Shown in pieces: positions 35,127-43,988 of a DNA stretch of 64,000 bases. The notes under the pieces are model-generated. The model was not told the DNA's origin and did not search any database. It saw only the letters and a list, made by a program, of their open reading frames with translations. The stretch covers positions 1,178,001 through 1,242,000 of the forward strand of contig NZ_JAATJE010000001.1 in the NCBI RefSeq assembly GCF_011927695.1. Reading direction: 5' to 3'. Position 1 is the first letter of the stretch, and the number at the start of each line of letters is the position of its first letter. The DNA is from Sphingomonas jejuensis. GTDB taxonomy: Bacteria > Pseudomonadota > Alphaproteobacteria > Sphingomonadales > Sphingomonadaceae. The position numbers and the translations under genes are program-made.

Positions 35127-37295
35127 ATGGCCCGCGCGCGCGTCCTCCTTCTCAATGCCGCCCTCGGGCCGCTGGACTACCGCGTGCCGCGGGAGATGTC
35201 GGCGCCGGTCGGGTCGATCGTCGTGGCGCCGCTCGGGCCGCGACAGATGGTTGGCGCCGTCTGGGACCCGGCGCGGATGCCGTCGGACGCGGAGGTGGGC
35301 GACAACCGGCTGCGCAACATCCTGGCCGTCTGCGACGTCCCGCCGCTGCGTGAGCCGCTCATGCGACTGATCGAGTGGACCGCGGACTACTATCTCGCGG
35401 CGCCGGCGTCGGTGCTTCGGATGGCGCTGGCATCCTCCGCCGCCCTCGAAGGCGCGCGGACGGTGGTGGAGTATCGACCGACCGGCGTCGTACCCCCGCG
35501 CCAGACGCCGCAGCGCACGCAGGCGCTGGAGCGGATCGACGGCCGCCAGGGACTTGTTCGGGAGCTCGCGACGATTGCGGGCGTGTCCGACGGGGTCATC
35601 CGCGGGCTGGTCAAGGCGGGTGCGATCGAACCGGTCGAAGTGGCGCTGGACAGCCTCTTTCCCGCGCCCGACCCCGACCACCACCAGCCGGATCTGTCGG
35701 TTGCGCAGGCCACGGTTGCCGCGCGGCTGGTGGCGGCGGTTGGCGCGCACGCATTCGCGCCCATCCTGCTCGACGGGGTAACCGGGTCGGGGAAGACCGA
35801 GGTCTATCTGGAAGCGGTGGCGGCGGCGATCCGCGACGGGCGGCAGGTGCTGGTGCTGCTGCCCGAGATCGCACTGACCGAGCCGTTCCTGAAGCGCTTT
35901 GCGGAGCGCTTCGGCGCGGCGCCGGTCGCGTGGCACAGCGACCTGCGCCAGTCGCAGCGCAGGCGCGCCTGGCGGGCGGTGGCGGCGGGCGAGGCGAAGG
36001 TGGTGGTGGGCGCTCGCTCCGCGCTGTTCCTGCCCTTCGCCGACCTTGGCCTGATCGTCGTCGACGAGGCGCACGAGACGAGCTTCAAGCAGGAGGACGG
36101 CGTCGCCTACCACGCGCGGGACGTGGCGGTGATGCGCGGCCGGTTCGAGGAGGTGCCGGTGGTGCTTGCCTCCGCCACGCCGGCCATCGAGACACGCCAG
36201 CAGGTCGCGCTCGGCCGCTACGAGGCACTGGTGCTGCCCGCGCGTTTCGGCGGAGCGGCGATGCCGGACATCGCTGCGGTGGACATGACCGCGGACCCGC
36301 CGCCGCGGGGGCGTTGGCTGGCGCCCACGCTGGTGCGGGCGGTGGACGAGACGCTGGCGCGGGGCGAGCAGGCGCTGCTGTTCCTCAACCGGCGCGGCTA
36401 TGCTCCGCTGACGCTCTGCCGGCATTGCGGGCACCGTTTCCAGTGCCCCAACTGCACGGCATGGATGGTGGAGCACCGTTTGATCCACCGGCTGCAATGC
36501 CATCATTGCGGCCATCTGGAGCCGCCGCCGCGCCGCTGCCCGGAATGTGGCGAGGAAGACAGCCTGGTTGCCTGCGGCCCGGGGGTGGAGCGCATCGCCG
36601 ACGAGGTCGCCGCGTTGTTCCCCGGTGCGCGGGCCGCAGTCGTCACGTCCGACACCATCACATCGCCGGCGCGGGCGGCCGAGTTCGTCGCCCGGATGGA
36701 GCAGGGCGAGATCGACATCGTGGTCGGCACCCAACTGGTCACGAAAGGATATCACTTCCCCAACCTGACGCTGGTCGGCGTCGTCGACGCGGACCTGGGC
36801 CTTCAGGGCGGTGACCTGCGCGCAGCCGAGCGGAGCTTCCAGCAGATCGCGCAGGTCGCCGGCCGCGCCGGCCGCGCCGAAAAGCCCGGACGCGTGCTGG
36901 TGCAGACCCACGACCCCGGGGCGCCGGTGATCCGCGCCCTGGTGAGCGGCGACGCGGAAGGCTTCTACGAGGCGGAAACCGAATCGCGGCGGGAAGCGGG
37001 CGCCCCGCCCTTCGGCCGCTTCGCCGCGATCATCGTGTCGGCGGAGGACAAGGCCGCAACAGCCGACGTGGCGGAGCGGATCGCCCGCGCCGCGCCGCAG
37101 GTGGAGGGGATGGCCGTCTACGGCCCGGCGCCCGCTCCGCTCGCCATGCTGCGCGGTCGTCACCGGCAGCGCCTGCTGGTGCATGCCCGTCGCGCGCTGG
37201 ACGTGCAGGACGTGCTGCGCGACTGGTTGGGCAGCGTCGACTGGCCGACCTCCGTCCGCGTCGCGGTCGACGTCGACCCCTACAGCTTCGTCTAG
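35127..37295 (+). CDS. priA: Primosomal protein N' (replication restart helicase)
   Basis: A 722-aa DNA helicase that reloads the replisome at stalled forks. The order is an N-terminal DNA-binding domain with GPLDYRVPREM, Walker A GVTGSGKTEVYLEAV (about 214-228), the DEAH box VVDEAHETSFKQ, the SATPAIET motif, paired zinc-binding sets (CRHCGHRFQCPNC and CHHCGH...CPECG), and helicase motifs V and VI (QLVTKGYHFPN, QVAGRAGRAEKPG). All key residues are present. The stop TAG lies inside the 3' end of the open frame of a Sel1-repeat gene on the other strand. Confidence 0.93.
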   Translation: MARARVLLLNAALGPLDYRVPREMSAPVGSIVVAPLGPRQMVGAVWDPARMPSDAEVGDNRLRNILAVCDVPPLREPLMRLIEWTADYYLAAPASVLRMALASSAALEGARTVVEYRPTGVVPPRQTPQRTQALERIDGRQGLVRELATIAGVSDGVIRGLVKAGAIEPVEVALDSLFPAPDPDHHQPDLSVAQATVAARLVAAVGAHAFAPILLDGVTGSGKTEVYLEAVAAAIRDGRQVLVLLPEIALTEPFLKRFAERFGAAPVAWHSDLRQSQRRRAWRAVAAGEAKVVVGARSALFLPFADLGLIVVDEAHETSFKQEDGVAYHARDVAVMRGRFEEVPVVLASATPAIETRQQVALGRYEALVLPARFGGAAMPDIAAVDMTADPPPRGRWLAPTLVRAVDETLARGEQALLFLNRRGYAPLTLCRHCGHRFQCPNCTAWMVEHRLIHRLQCHHCGHLEPPPRRCPECGEEDSLVACGPGVERIADEVAALFPGARAAVVTSDTITSPARAAEFVARMEQGEIDIVVGTQLVTKGYHFPNLTLVGVVDADLGLQGGDLRAAERSFQQIAQVAGRAGRAEKPGRVLVQTHDPGAPVIRALVSGDAEGFYEAETESRREAGAPPFGRFAAIIVSAEDKAATADVAERIARAAPQVEGMAVYGPAPAPLAMLRGRHRQRLLVHARRALDVQDVLRDWLGSVDWPTSVRVAVDVDPYSFV

Positions 37296-37803
37296 GGAAC
37301 ACCGCCTCATTGCCGGCGATCCAGGCGCGCGCCTCCGCGTCGCCGCTTTCCGCCGCGCGCTCGATCATGCGGCGGCCGCGTGCCTCGTCCCGCTCCACTC
37401 CGCGGCCGGCGAGGTACAGCAGGCCCAGCCGGTAGCGTGCCGCGGCCAGACCGGTGCGGGCGTTGGCGTTCGGCATGAGCATGACGTGCCCTGCCGTCTG
37501 CCCGACCGGCGGCACATAGATCGCCGTGGTCGGAGGGATGTCGGCGGCGGCAGCGGCGTAGAGGGCGGCGGCGCGCGCCGGATCTGCGTCGACGCCCTCC
37601 CCCGCCTCATAAAGCCTGCCGAGCAGCAGCTGGGCCAGCGGGACACCGCGTTCCGCATCGCAGATCAGGCGGCCAAGCGGCTTGCCGGATCGCACGGCGG
37701 CCTCGCACCCCGCCGTCTGCCGCGGTGTCGTGCAGGCCCCGCAGAGGACGGCCAGGGCGGCCAAGGCAATCAGCACTTCATGTCGTTTTCGGCAGGTCCC
37801 CAT
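37030..37803 (-). CDS. Sel1/TPR-repeat secreted protein, 3' end probably shifted
   Basis: The first 165 or so residues are convincing: a signal segment (LIALAALAVLCGAC), then Sel1-like repeats PLAQLLLGRLYEAGEGVDAD and ARYRLGLLYLAGRGVERDEARG, then AEARAWIAGNEAVFP. After that the frame continues for about 90 Arg/Pro-rich codons that are purely antisense to the priA 3' end and look non-coding. The stop TAG lies one frame away immediately after VFP, in the palindromic CTAG of the priA stop. I infer a lost base or a sequencing error near 37295. Starts are uncertain: ATG 37803, GTG 37812 or GTG 37776. The gene follows ada and overlaps it slightly. Function unknown. Confidence 0.6.
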   Translation of the reverse strand: MGTCRKRHEVLIALAALAVLCGACTTPRQTAGCEAAVRSGKPLGRLICDAERGVPLAQLLLGRLYEAGEGVDADPARAAALYAAAAADIPPTTAIYVPPVGQTAGHVMLMPNANARTGLAAARYRLGLLYLAGRGVERDEARGRRMIERAAESGDAEARAWIAGNEAVFPRRSCRGRRRPRRGRRSASRRCPTSRAARPARPARDGHAPAGAAGDDRAAWRAERAPGRRRPSPPPAARRGRSAPPRRLLRPCPPPTR

Positions 37804-38824
37804 CCGCCTCACGTCGACACAGTTCGGCTTTCATGTCGAGCCCCCAGGCATAGCCACCCGCGCTGCCGTCGCCGCGCCTCGCACGATGACAGGGAACGAG
37901 GACCGCGACCGGGTTCGCCCCGCAGGCGCTGCCCGCAGCACGGCTGGCATCGGGGCGACCGGCACGGGCCGCGAGCGCAGCATAGCTGACGCTCTCCCCC
38001 GGCGGAACGCGAGCAAGCTCCCGCCACACTGCTTCCTGAAAGGCGGTGCCGCGCAGATCGAGCGGGAGCCCGTGCGCGGCCGCGGGCATCTCGACGGCTG
38101 CAACCGCGCGGGCAAGCAGATCCTCCATATCCGGGCCACCGGCCTCCACCACAGCGTGCGGGAAGCGGCGTCGCAGCGCGGCCTCATCCTCGCCGAAGGT
38201 CAGGCGGCAGATGCCGATGTCGGTGGCCGCAAGGAGCATGGGGCCGAAGCTGGTGGCGGCGGTGGCGAAGCGGATGCGCTCGCCAGCGGCACCGCGTCGC
38301 CGCACGGAGGGCGCCATTCCCAGACGATCCGTCGCCGCCGCATAAAGCCGGCTGGGTGCGCCGAAGCCCGCGTCATGCACGGCGTCGGTCACGGTTCCGC
38401 CCCCATCCAGCACGGTCGCGGCCCGCGCTGCGCGGAGCGAGCGGGCATAAGCCGCAGGGGTGGTGCCCATCGCGCGGGTGAACAGCCGATGAAAATGATG
38501 CGGCGCATAGCCGACCGCCGCAGCGAGTCGATCCAGCGTCAACGGCTGGTCCGCCGATCCGATCAGCGCCGCCGCCTTCGCCACGGCGGCATCGTCGCGC
38601 GCGGCGCCATCGGGTCTGCAGCGCAGGCACGCCCGAAATCCGCCCGCCTGCGCCTCCGCCGAGGAGGCGAAGAAGCGGACATTGTCAGCGCGCGCATGTC
38701 GCGCCGGACAGGAGGGGCGACAGTAGATGCCGGTCGAGGTGATCGCCACCACGAACCGGCCGTCGGCTTTGCGGTCGCGGGTCTGGTACGCGGTCCAGGC
38801 CGTCTGCTCGTCGATCGGTGTCAT
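37778..38824 (-). CDS. ada: Ada: methylated-DNA-protein methyltransferase and regulator
   Basis: A 348-aa protein that repairs alkylated DNA and activates the adaptive response. The N-terminal zinc domain has TSTGIYCRPSCPARHARADNV and CLRCRPDG with the four Cys ligands; the middle AraC-type HTH has LTLDRLAAAVGYAPHHFHRLF; the C-terminal methyltransferase has GTAFQEAVW, GANPVAVLVPCHR with methyl-acceptor Cys312, and a GGYAWGL tail. All catalytic parts are present, as in bifunctional Ada. Its start at 38824 is an ATG. The gene's 3' end overlaps the Sel1 gene start region. Confidence 0.9.
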   Translation of the reverse strand: MTPIDEQTAWTAYQTRDRKADGRFVVAITSTGIYCRPSCPARHARADNVRFFASSAEAQAGGFRACLRCRPDGAARDDAAVAKAAALIGSADQPLTLDRLAAAVGYAPHHFHRLFTRAMGTTPAAYARSLRAARAATVLDGGGTVTDAVHDAGFGAPSRLYAAATDRLGMAPSVRRRGAAGERIRFATAATSFGPMLLAATDIGICRLTFGEDEAALRRRFPHAVVEAGGPDMEDLLARAVAAVEMPAAAHGLPLDLRGTAFQEAVWRELARVPPGESVSYAALAARAGRPDASRAAGSACGANPVAVLVPCHRARRGDGSAGGYAWGLDMKAELCRREADGDLPKTT

Positions 38825-38872
38825 GCCCGATGTCTAGCGGCCCCCGCGCCGTTCCGCCTCCCCCGGCTTGCT

Positions 38873-38915
38873 TTCAAAAGAAAAACGCCGCCGGTCCGGG
38901 CTGGACCGACGGCGT
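38873..38915 (-). terminator. Rho-independent terminator of the PEPxxWA-CTERM gene
   Basis: On the minus strand, ACGCCGTCGGTCC pairs with GGACCGGCGGCGT, with a short loop, followed by TTTTTCTTTT. It lies 22 bases past the stop of the PEPxxWA-CTERM gene and separates it from ada, which starts at 38824. Confidence 0.85.
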
Positions 38916-38937
38916 CTTGCCAAGCTTCGCTACAAGA

Positions 38938-39576
38938 TCAGGCGAGGAGCGAGGCGGTCCGGCTGCGGCGGCGGGCGACGCCACCGACCAGGCCGAAGCC
39001 CGCAATCATCATCGCCCAGGTTGCCGGCTCCGGAACCGGAGCAGCCGCCGTCGTGGCGATGTTGTCGACTTCGAACGCGTTGTTGGCTGACGCCAGGATC
39101 AGCCCCGTGATGCGCTCGCCAGCCGTGGAGGTGAAGCGGAAGCGACCATTGGTGCGGTCTTCCACCTGGTTGCCGTCAGCCGGGCCGGCCACCAGCTCAG
39201 TGCCGGTGAACGCCTGGGTGGTGCCATCGGCAAACTGCAGCGTCAGCGTGTTGAAGCTGTCGAGCGAACCGATGTCGATGCTGAACGACGACAGGCCGGC
39301 ACTGCCGAAGTCGATGTTCGCCACGCCGTCGGTCAGGACGGACAGATAGCGCGAGTTGTCACCGGCACCGGGGGCGGCACCCTGAGAATTCGTGCCCGAC
39401 TGGAAGATGAAGTTGGTGCCCGTGACGGACCCGTCATTGGCGGCCGAGTTGAAATCATAGGTGATGGTTTCGGTCGGCAGGAGGGCATCGGAGCCCGGAA
39501 CGAAAACAAAGGTGGCGGCCTGAGCCGAGCCACCGAACGCCGCGAGGGCCACGGCCGCCGCAAGATACTTCTTCAT
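38938..39576 (-). CDS. PEPxxWA-CTERM sorting-domain protein
   Basis: A 212-aa exported protein. It has a signal peptide (about 1-22, ending GSAQAA), a beta-rich body that includes a DNIATT segment, and a C-terminal sorting signal: VPEPATWAMMIAGFG, a hydrophobic helix, then ARRRSR and a short tail. PEP-CTERM tails are processed by exosortases, so this is a candidate client of the exosortase at 371-1303. The start at 39576 follows AGGGGAG; the 8-residue extension to 39600 is not needed. A 227-bp upstream gap and a strong downstream terminator suggest a single-gene transcript. The body has no recognised domain. Confidence 0.9.
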   Translation of the reverse strand: MKKYLAAAVALAAFGGSAQAATFVFVPGSDALLPTETITYDFNSAANDGSVTGTNFIFQSGTNSQGAAPGAGDNSRYLSVLTDGVANIDFGSAGLSSFSIDIGSLDSFNTLTLQFADGTTQAFTGTELVAGPADGNQVEDRTNGRFRFTSTAGERITGLILASANNAFEVDNIATTAAAPVPEPATWAMMIAGFGLVGGVARRRSRTASLLA

Positions 39577-39803
39577 ACGCTCACTCCCCTGAGGACTCAC
39601 ACAAGCCCCGGTTGCGCGCAGATTGACCCCACACGCGTGCGACCCGAGACGATGCTTAAATCCACGTTAAGGACGATCGTTCCCGCCAAAATTGTGCGCT
39701 GCGGCAAACCGGGGCGAGTTGTTGCAGCGCAGCGACGAGACGAGACTGATCGCGCGGGATCACCGGAACCGGCGACGCGTTCAGAGTGCGAGGAGAAGCC
39801 GGA

Positions 39804-39962
39804 ATGACCGAACGTCGCAGCGATGGCGAGCACAAGCCCGAGCCGAGCCATGGTCCGGATGAAGAAGGCGAGGTCCCGCTGCCGGAGCACGCGCATGACG
39901 ACGACCGGGCGGCGTGGGTCCACAAGCGCGGGAGCGACAAGCGACCTGTTGACGACCGCTAA
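39804..39962 (+). CDS. Small, highly charged protein (52 aa)
   Basis: A short frame from ATG 39804 with AGGAG eight bases upstream to TAA 39962. It is very hydrophilic (MTERRSDGEHKPEPSHG, then Asp- and Glu-rich, ending KRGSDKRPVDDR), has no membrane segment and overlaps the otsA stop by four bases tail to tail. The good ribosome-binding site and composition suggest it is real, possibly a stress-type small protein near the trehalose genes. Family unknown. Confidence 0.5.
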   Translation: MTERRSDGEHKPEPSHGPDEEGEVPLPEHAHDDDRAAWVHKRGSDKRPVDDR

Positions 39963-41344
39963 CGAGTGGTCGGGCGCTTCTCCAGCGCATCGGTGAAGCG
40001 CCGCAGCCACCAGGCGACATTTTCGGTGGTGACGTTGTGCATCATCGCTTCCCACCGGGCGGTGCGCTCCCCCCGCCGCATCGTCAGCGCCTGGCTGATC
40101 CCGTCGGCGATGTCATCGGAGCTGTACGGATTGACCAGCACCGCATCCTTCAGCTGCGCGGCCGCCCCGGCGAAGCGGGACAGGATCAGCACGCCGGGAT
40201 CCTCCGGGTCCTGCGCGGCCACATATTCCTTCGCGACCAGGTTCATGCCGTCGCGAAGCGGCGTCACCAGGCCGATCTTGGCAGCGCGATAGATGCCCGC
40301 GAGCTTCGCACGGGGATAACCCTGGTTGACGTAGCGGATGGGCACCCAGTCGATGTCGGCATAATTGCCGTTGATGCGGCCCGAGAGCGCATCGAGGGTG
40401 GAGCGGATGGCCTGGTAGCTTTCCACCTCGCCGCGTGACGGCGGCGCGATCTGCAGCAGGAACACCTCGCTATGCTGTTCCGGGTTGTTGGCGAGGAAGC
40501 GTTCGTAGCCGAGGAAGCGCTCCTCCAGCCCCTTTGAGTAGTCGAGCCGGTCGACCCCGACGATGAGGTCGCGCCCGGTCGCGCTCTGCTTCATGCGATA
40601 GCGGGAGTAGCGCGCCGCCGGCGACCGGGAGAGCTCGGCGAATTCCTCACCATCAATGCCGATCGGACAGGCGAGGACGCGGAAGCTGCGTTCGCCCAGG
40701 CGGTATTCGCCGTCTGCATTCGGCTCGAGGCCGAGCTCGGTCGAGAGGTAATGCTCGAAATTGTTCAGCCATTCCTCCGTCTGGAAGCCGATCAGATCAT
40801 AATCGAACAGGCTTTCGACCAACGTGCGGTGGCTGGGGAGCGACAGCAGCAGCTGGGTGGGCGGCCAGGGCGTGTGCAGGAAGAAGCCGATGCGATTGCG
40901 CACACCGAGCTGGCGGAGGTCGCGCCCGAGCGGGAACAGGTGGTAGTCGTGGACCCAGACGAGGTCGTCGCCCTCGATCAGCGGCGCGAAGATGTCGGCG
41001 AACCGCTGGTTCACCCGCTCATATCCGCCGGCGAACTCGCGCTCATGCTCCGCCAGGTCGGTGCGGTGATGGAGCAGCGGCCACAACGTCCGGTTCGCAA
41101 AGCCGTTATAATATTCCTCGACGTCCTGTTCCTCGAGGTCGATCGTCGCGGTGGTCACGCCGGCAGCGGTCTGCATCCGGATGTCGCCGGTAAAGACATC
41201 GGTGGTCTCCCCGGACCAGCCGCACCAGATGCCGTCATGTTCGCGAAGCGCGGAGGCCAGCGCGACGGCGAGGCCGCCCTGGTTGGCGGGTGCGGTGTCG
41301 GCGGGCGGCTGGACCCGGTTCGAAACGATGATGAGACGGCTCAA
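39959..41344 (-). CDS. otsA: Trehalose-6-phosphate synthase
   Basis: A 461-aa GT20 enzyme that makes trehalose-6-phosphate from UDP-glucose and glucose-6-phosphate. It has LIIVSNRVQPP at the N-terminus, NQGGLAVALASAL, VWVHDYHLFPL, FFLHTPWPP, the sugar-site VGVDRLDYSKGLEERFLGY and the DGMNLVAKEYVAAQ donor-site block. The start is a TTG at 41344 that overlaps the GH15 gene stop (TTGA), since the conserved region begins at once and no ATG is upstream. It is the last gene of the otsB-GH15-otsA operon. Confidence 0.92.
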   Translation of the reverse strand: MSRLIIVSNRVQPPADTAPANQGGLAVALASALREHDGIWCGWSGETTDVFTGDIRMQTAAGVTTATIDLEEQDVEEYYNGFANRTLWPLLHHRTDLAEHEREFAGGYERVNQRFADIFAPLIEGDDLVWVHDYHLFPLGRDLRQLGVRNRIGFFLHTPWPPTQLLLSLPSHRTLVESLFDYDLIGFQTEEWLNNFEHYLSTELGLEPNADGEYRLGERSFRVLACPIGIDGEEFAELSRSPAARYSRYRMKQSATGRDLIVGVDRLDYSKGLEERFLGYERFLANNPEQHSEVFLLQIAPPSRGEVESYQAIRSTLDALSGRINGNYADIDWVPIRYVNQGYPRAKLAGIYRAAKIGLVTPLRDGMNLVAKEYVAAQDPEDPGVLILSRFAGAAAQLKDAVLVNPYSSDDIADGISQALTMRRGERTARWEAMMHNVTTENVAWWLRRFTDALEKRPTTR

Positions 41345-43137
41345 CGAACAGCACTCCACGGTTTGCTGAGCAGGACGGCGCAGTTGATCAATCCGACCAG
41401 CGAGTAGGTCTGCGGGTAGTTCCCCCACAGTTCGCCGGTTTGCGGATCGATGTCCTCCGACAACAGCCCGGCTGCGGTGCGCCGTTCCAGCATCTCCTCG
41501 AACAGCTGACGTGCATCCGCGATGCGGCCGGTGGCGTGCAGCGCCTCGATCAACCAGAAAGTGCAGACGTTGAACGCGGTGTGTGGAAGGCCGAAATCAT
41601 CCTCGCTGGCGTAGCGCAGCATGTGGCTGCCGCGTCGAAGGCCCTGCTCCACCGCCACCAGCGTGCCGGTGAAGCGCGGATCGTCCGGGGCCAGGAAGCG
41701 GAGGTCGAGCAGCTGGATGATGCTGGCGTCCAGATCGTCTCCGCCAAAGGTCGCGGACATGCGCCCGGTGTCGGGGCGCCAGGCCTGCTCCTCGATCACG
41801 CGCCGCATGGTGGCGGCGCGCTCCGCCCAGAAGGCCCTCCGATCGGCCAGTCCGAGAACATCGGCCGCGTTCGCGAGCCGGTCGCACGCCGCCCAGCACA
41901 TCGCCGCGGAATAGGTGTGCACATGGCTTTTGGTGCGCAGTTCCCACAGCCCGGCGTCCGGCTTGTCATAGACGGCCCAGGCACGCTCCCCGACATCCTC
42001 GAGCGCGCGGAAATCCTCTATGCCGGCGACGCGCAGCAGGCGATGGTCGAAGAACGCCTGCGCGTTGGAGAGTACGATCTGGCCGTAAGCGTCGTGCTGG
42101 ATCTGCTCATAGGCCTGGTTGCCGACACGCACCGGCCCCATGCCGCGATAGCCGTCGAGCCCGGCTGCCTCACGCTCCACCAGGGTTGCCTCACCGCCGA
42201 CGCCGTAGAGCGGCTGGATGTGCCCGCCCTTCGCATTGTCGACGATGTTGCGGAGATATTCGAGATAGCCTTCGAGCACGTCGAGCGCACCAAGGCGGTT
42301 GAGCGCCTGAACCGTGTAGTAGGCGTCGCGGATCCAGCAGTAGCGATAATCCCAGTTGCGGCCGCTGTCGGCATGTTCGGGGATCGAGGTGGTGAGCGCC
42401 GCGACGATGGCGCCCGTTTCCTCATGCTGGCAGAGCTTCAGCGTGATGGCGGATCGGATCACCGCTTCCTGCCATTCGGGTGGCGTCGCGAGCCCGCGGG
42501 CCCACCGCCGCCAACTGTCGACGGTGCGGTCAAGCATCGTCTCCGTGGCGGCCCGCACATCGTCCGAAAAGCTCTCGTCCGGGCCGAGGAAGAAATGCAG
42601 CGGCCGTTCGACGCGGAAGAGCCGTTCGTCCTCGATCCAGCCAACGGCAGCGCTGGTCGTGAGGCGCAGCACCTGATCGCCCAGGAGGTAGCGGATATGG
42701 TTGGATCCGCGCGTGGTCTTGGCGCGCTCCGCCGCCCAGTCGCGCGCCGGGCGCAGCCGGATGCGGATGCGCGGGCTGCCGGCCACCGGCTTGACGATCC
42801 GGCAGAAGGCGACCGGCCGGTAGGCACGTCCGTTGCGGTCGAAGCGCGGGCAGAAGTCGGTGACCTCGATCGCGTTGCCCTCCCCGTCCGTGTGGCGGGT
42901 GACGAGCACCGGCGTGTTGCGGCGGTAGTGCTGCGTCGTCTCGACCGTGCCGTCGAGCTCGATCTCCCAGAAACCGTAGGCGCCTTCGCCGGCGACCGGA
43001 CGGCTGTCGAGAAGCGAGGAAAAGCACGGATCGCCGTCGACGCGCGGCGCGCAGCCCCATACGAAGCGGCCGTGCCGGTCGACCAGCGCCGAAACCTGGC
43101 AGTTTCCGATCGGCCATAGGTCGAGCGTTGCGGTCAT
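41341..43137 (-). CDS. Glycoside hydrolase family 15 protein (glucoamylase/trehalase-like)
   Basis: A 598-aa cytoplasmic-type enzyme with no signal peptide. The N-terminal beta-sandwich (LWPIGNCQVSALVDRHGRF) is followed by the (alpha/alpha)6 barrel with RNWDYRYCWIRDAYYTVQ, GNQAYEQIQHDAYGQIV, and a C-terminal LLSEDIDPQTGELWGNYPQTY stretch that contains the likely second acidic residue. This is the GH15 branch often found in trehalose clusters; members include glucoamylases and trehalases. It lies between otsB and otsA with 4-bp overlaps on both sides, so a role in trehalose or glucan turnover is likely. The substrate is not decided by the sequence. Confidence 0.88.
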   Translation of the reverse strand: MTATLDLWPIGNCQVSALVDRHGRFVWGCAPRVDGDPCFSSLLDSRPVAGEGAYGFWEIELDGTVETTQHYRRNTPVLVTRHTDGEGNAIEVTDFCPRFDRNGRAYRPVAFCRIVKPVAGSPRIRIRLRPARDWAAERAKTTRGSNHIRYLLGDQVLRLTTSAAVGWIEDERLFRVERPLHFFLGPDESFSDDVRAATETMLDRTVDSWRRWARGLATPPEWQEAVIRSAITLKLCQHEETGAIVAALTTSIPEHADSGRNWDYRYCWIRDAYYTVQALNRLGALDVLEGYLEYLRNIVDNAKGGHIQPLYGVGGEATLVEREAAGLDGYRGMGPVRVGNQAYEQIQHDAYGQIVLSNAQAFFDHRLLRVAGIEDFRALEDVGERAWAVYDKPDAGLWELRTKSHVHTYSAAMCWAACDRLANAADVLGLADRRAFWAERAATMRRVIEEQAWRPDTGRMSATFGGDDLDASIIQLLDLRFLAPDDPRFTGTLVAVEQGLRRGSHMLRYASEDDFGLPHTAFNVCTFWLIEALHATGRIADARQLFEEMLERRTAAGLLSEDIDPQTGELWGNYPQTYSLVGLINCAVLLSKPWSAVR

Positions 43138-43877
43138 GCTGTCTCCTCAAGCGATTGGGCAAGCCAGTGCCGCACCGCAGCAACGTCGGGCAGGCGATAT
43201 CGTGCCGCCGTCGGCCGCTCCGCGCCAACAAGCACGCCGAAGCCGCCCCCCGCCCCGGCAGCGGCAAAGCCCGGCTCGTCCGTGACATCGTCGCCCAGGA
43301 ACACCGGCACGGTGCCGGCAAGCTCCGGGCGCTGGAGCAAGGCGGTGATGGCCGTTCCCTTGTCGGCTCCGTCCAGGCGAAGCTCTGCCATCATCTTGCC
43401 GGGCTGGTAGTGGAGGCCCGGTGCCTCCCCGAGCCGGGACGCGAGCGCGACGGCCGCATTCTCCGCATCGGGCGCGAGGCGAAAGTGGAGCGCCACCCCC
43501 AGCGACTTGCGCTCCACCAGGACGCCCGATCGATTGGCGGCGAAGTCATCGAAGGCATGTTCTGCATCGGTGAGCGCCTGCGGACGGTCGGGCGTCGACA
43601 GACTGCCCTGCCAACGCTCCTCCAGCCCGTGGCTTCCGGCGATCGCGAGCGGCGCGGCCGCGGCGCCCAGCATCTCGTCGAGTTGCGCAACCGATCGGCC
43701 GGAGATCAGCGCCACCCTGTTTCCGAAGCGGGTGCCGAGCGCGTCCAGCAGGTCCGTCAGCGCCCGGTCCACAACGACCCCGTCCGGTCGCTCGGCGAGC
43801 TCGACAAGGGTGCCGTCAAAATCGAGGAACAGGCTGGCGTCGGACGGCAGCCGGGGCGGGGTCGGAAGATCGGCCAT
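43134..43877 (-). CDS. otsB: Trehalose-6-phosphate phosphatase
   Basis: A 247-aa HAD-superfamily phosphatase that converts trehalose-6-phosphate to trehalose. The nucleophile site SLFLDFDGTLVEL is near residue 15 (Asp19-type), followed by ALISGRSVAQLDEML, IAGSHGLE, and VFLGDDVTDEPGF near residue 205, the metal site. First gene of the operon; the start is ATG at 43877, and its stop overlaps the GH15 start. The upstream gap is 110 bp, divergent from the DUF1440 gene. Confidence 0.92.
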   Translation of the reverse strand: MADLPTPPRLPSDASLFLDFDGTLVELAERPDGVVVDRALTDLLDALGTRFGNRVALISGRSVAQLDEMLGAAAAPLAIAGSHGLEERWQGSLSTPDRPQALTDAEHAFDDFAANRSGVLVERKSLGVALHFRLAPDAENAAVALASRLGEAPGLHYQPGKMMAELRLDGADKGTAITALLQRPELAGTVPVFLGDDVTDEPGFAAAGAGGGFGVLVGAERPTAARYRLPDVAAVRHWLAQSLEETA

Positions 43878-43988
43878 GGCCGCTCATCTAGGGCCGGGAG
43901 CCCGCGCGTCCACCCCCGCGCTGCCTGGTCGGCCGGAACCCGCCCCTGTTCCCCCGGTTATCTGCTCGACCCGATCGCAGGAGAGTAG

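Noticed and set aside
35103-37310. A 735-codon open frame antisense to priA
   Set aside because: It follows the codon phase of priA on the opposite strand, is His/Arg/Gln-rich and has no recognisable domain. High GC gives few stops in such shadow frames.
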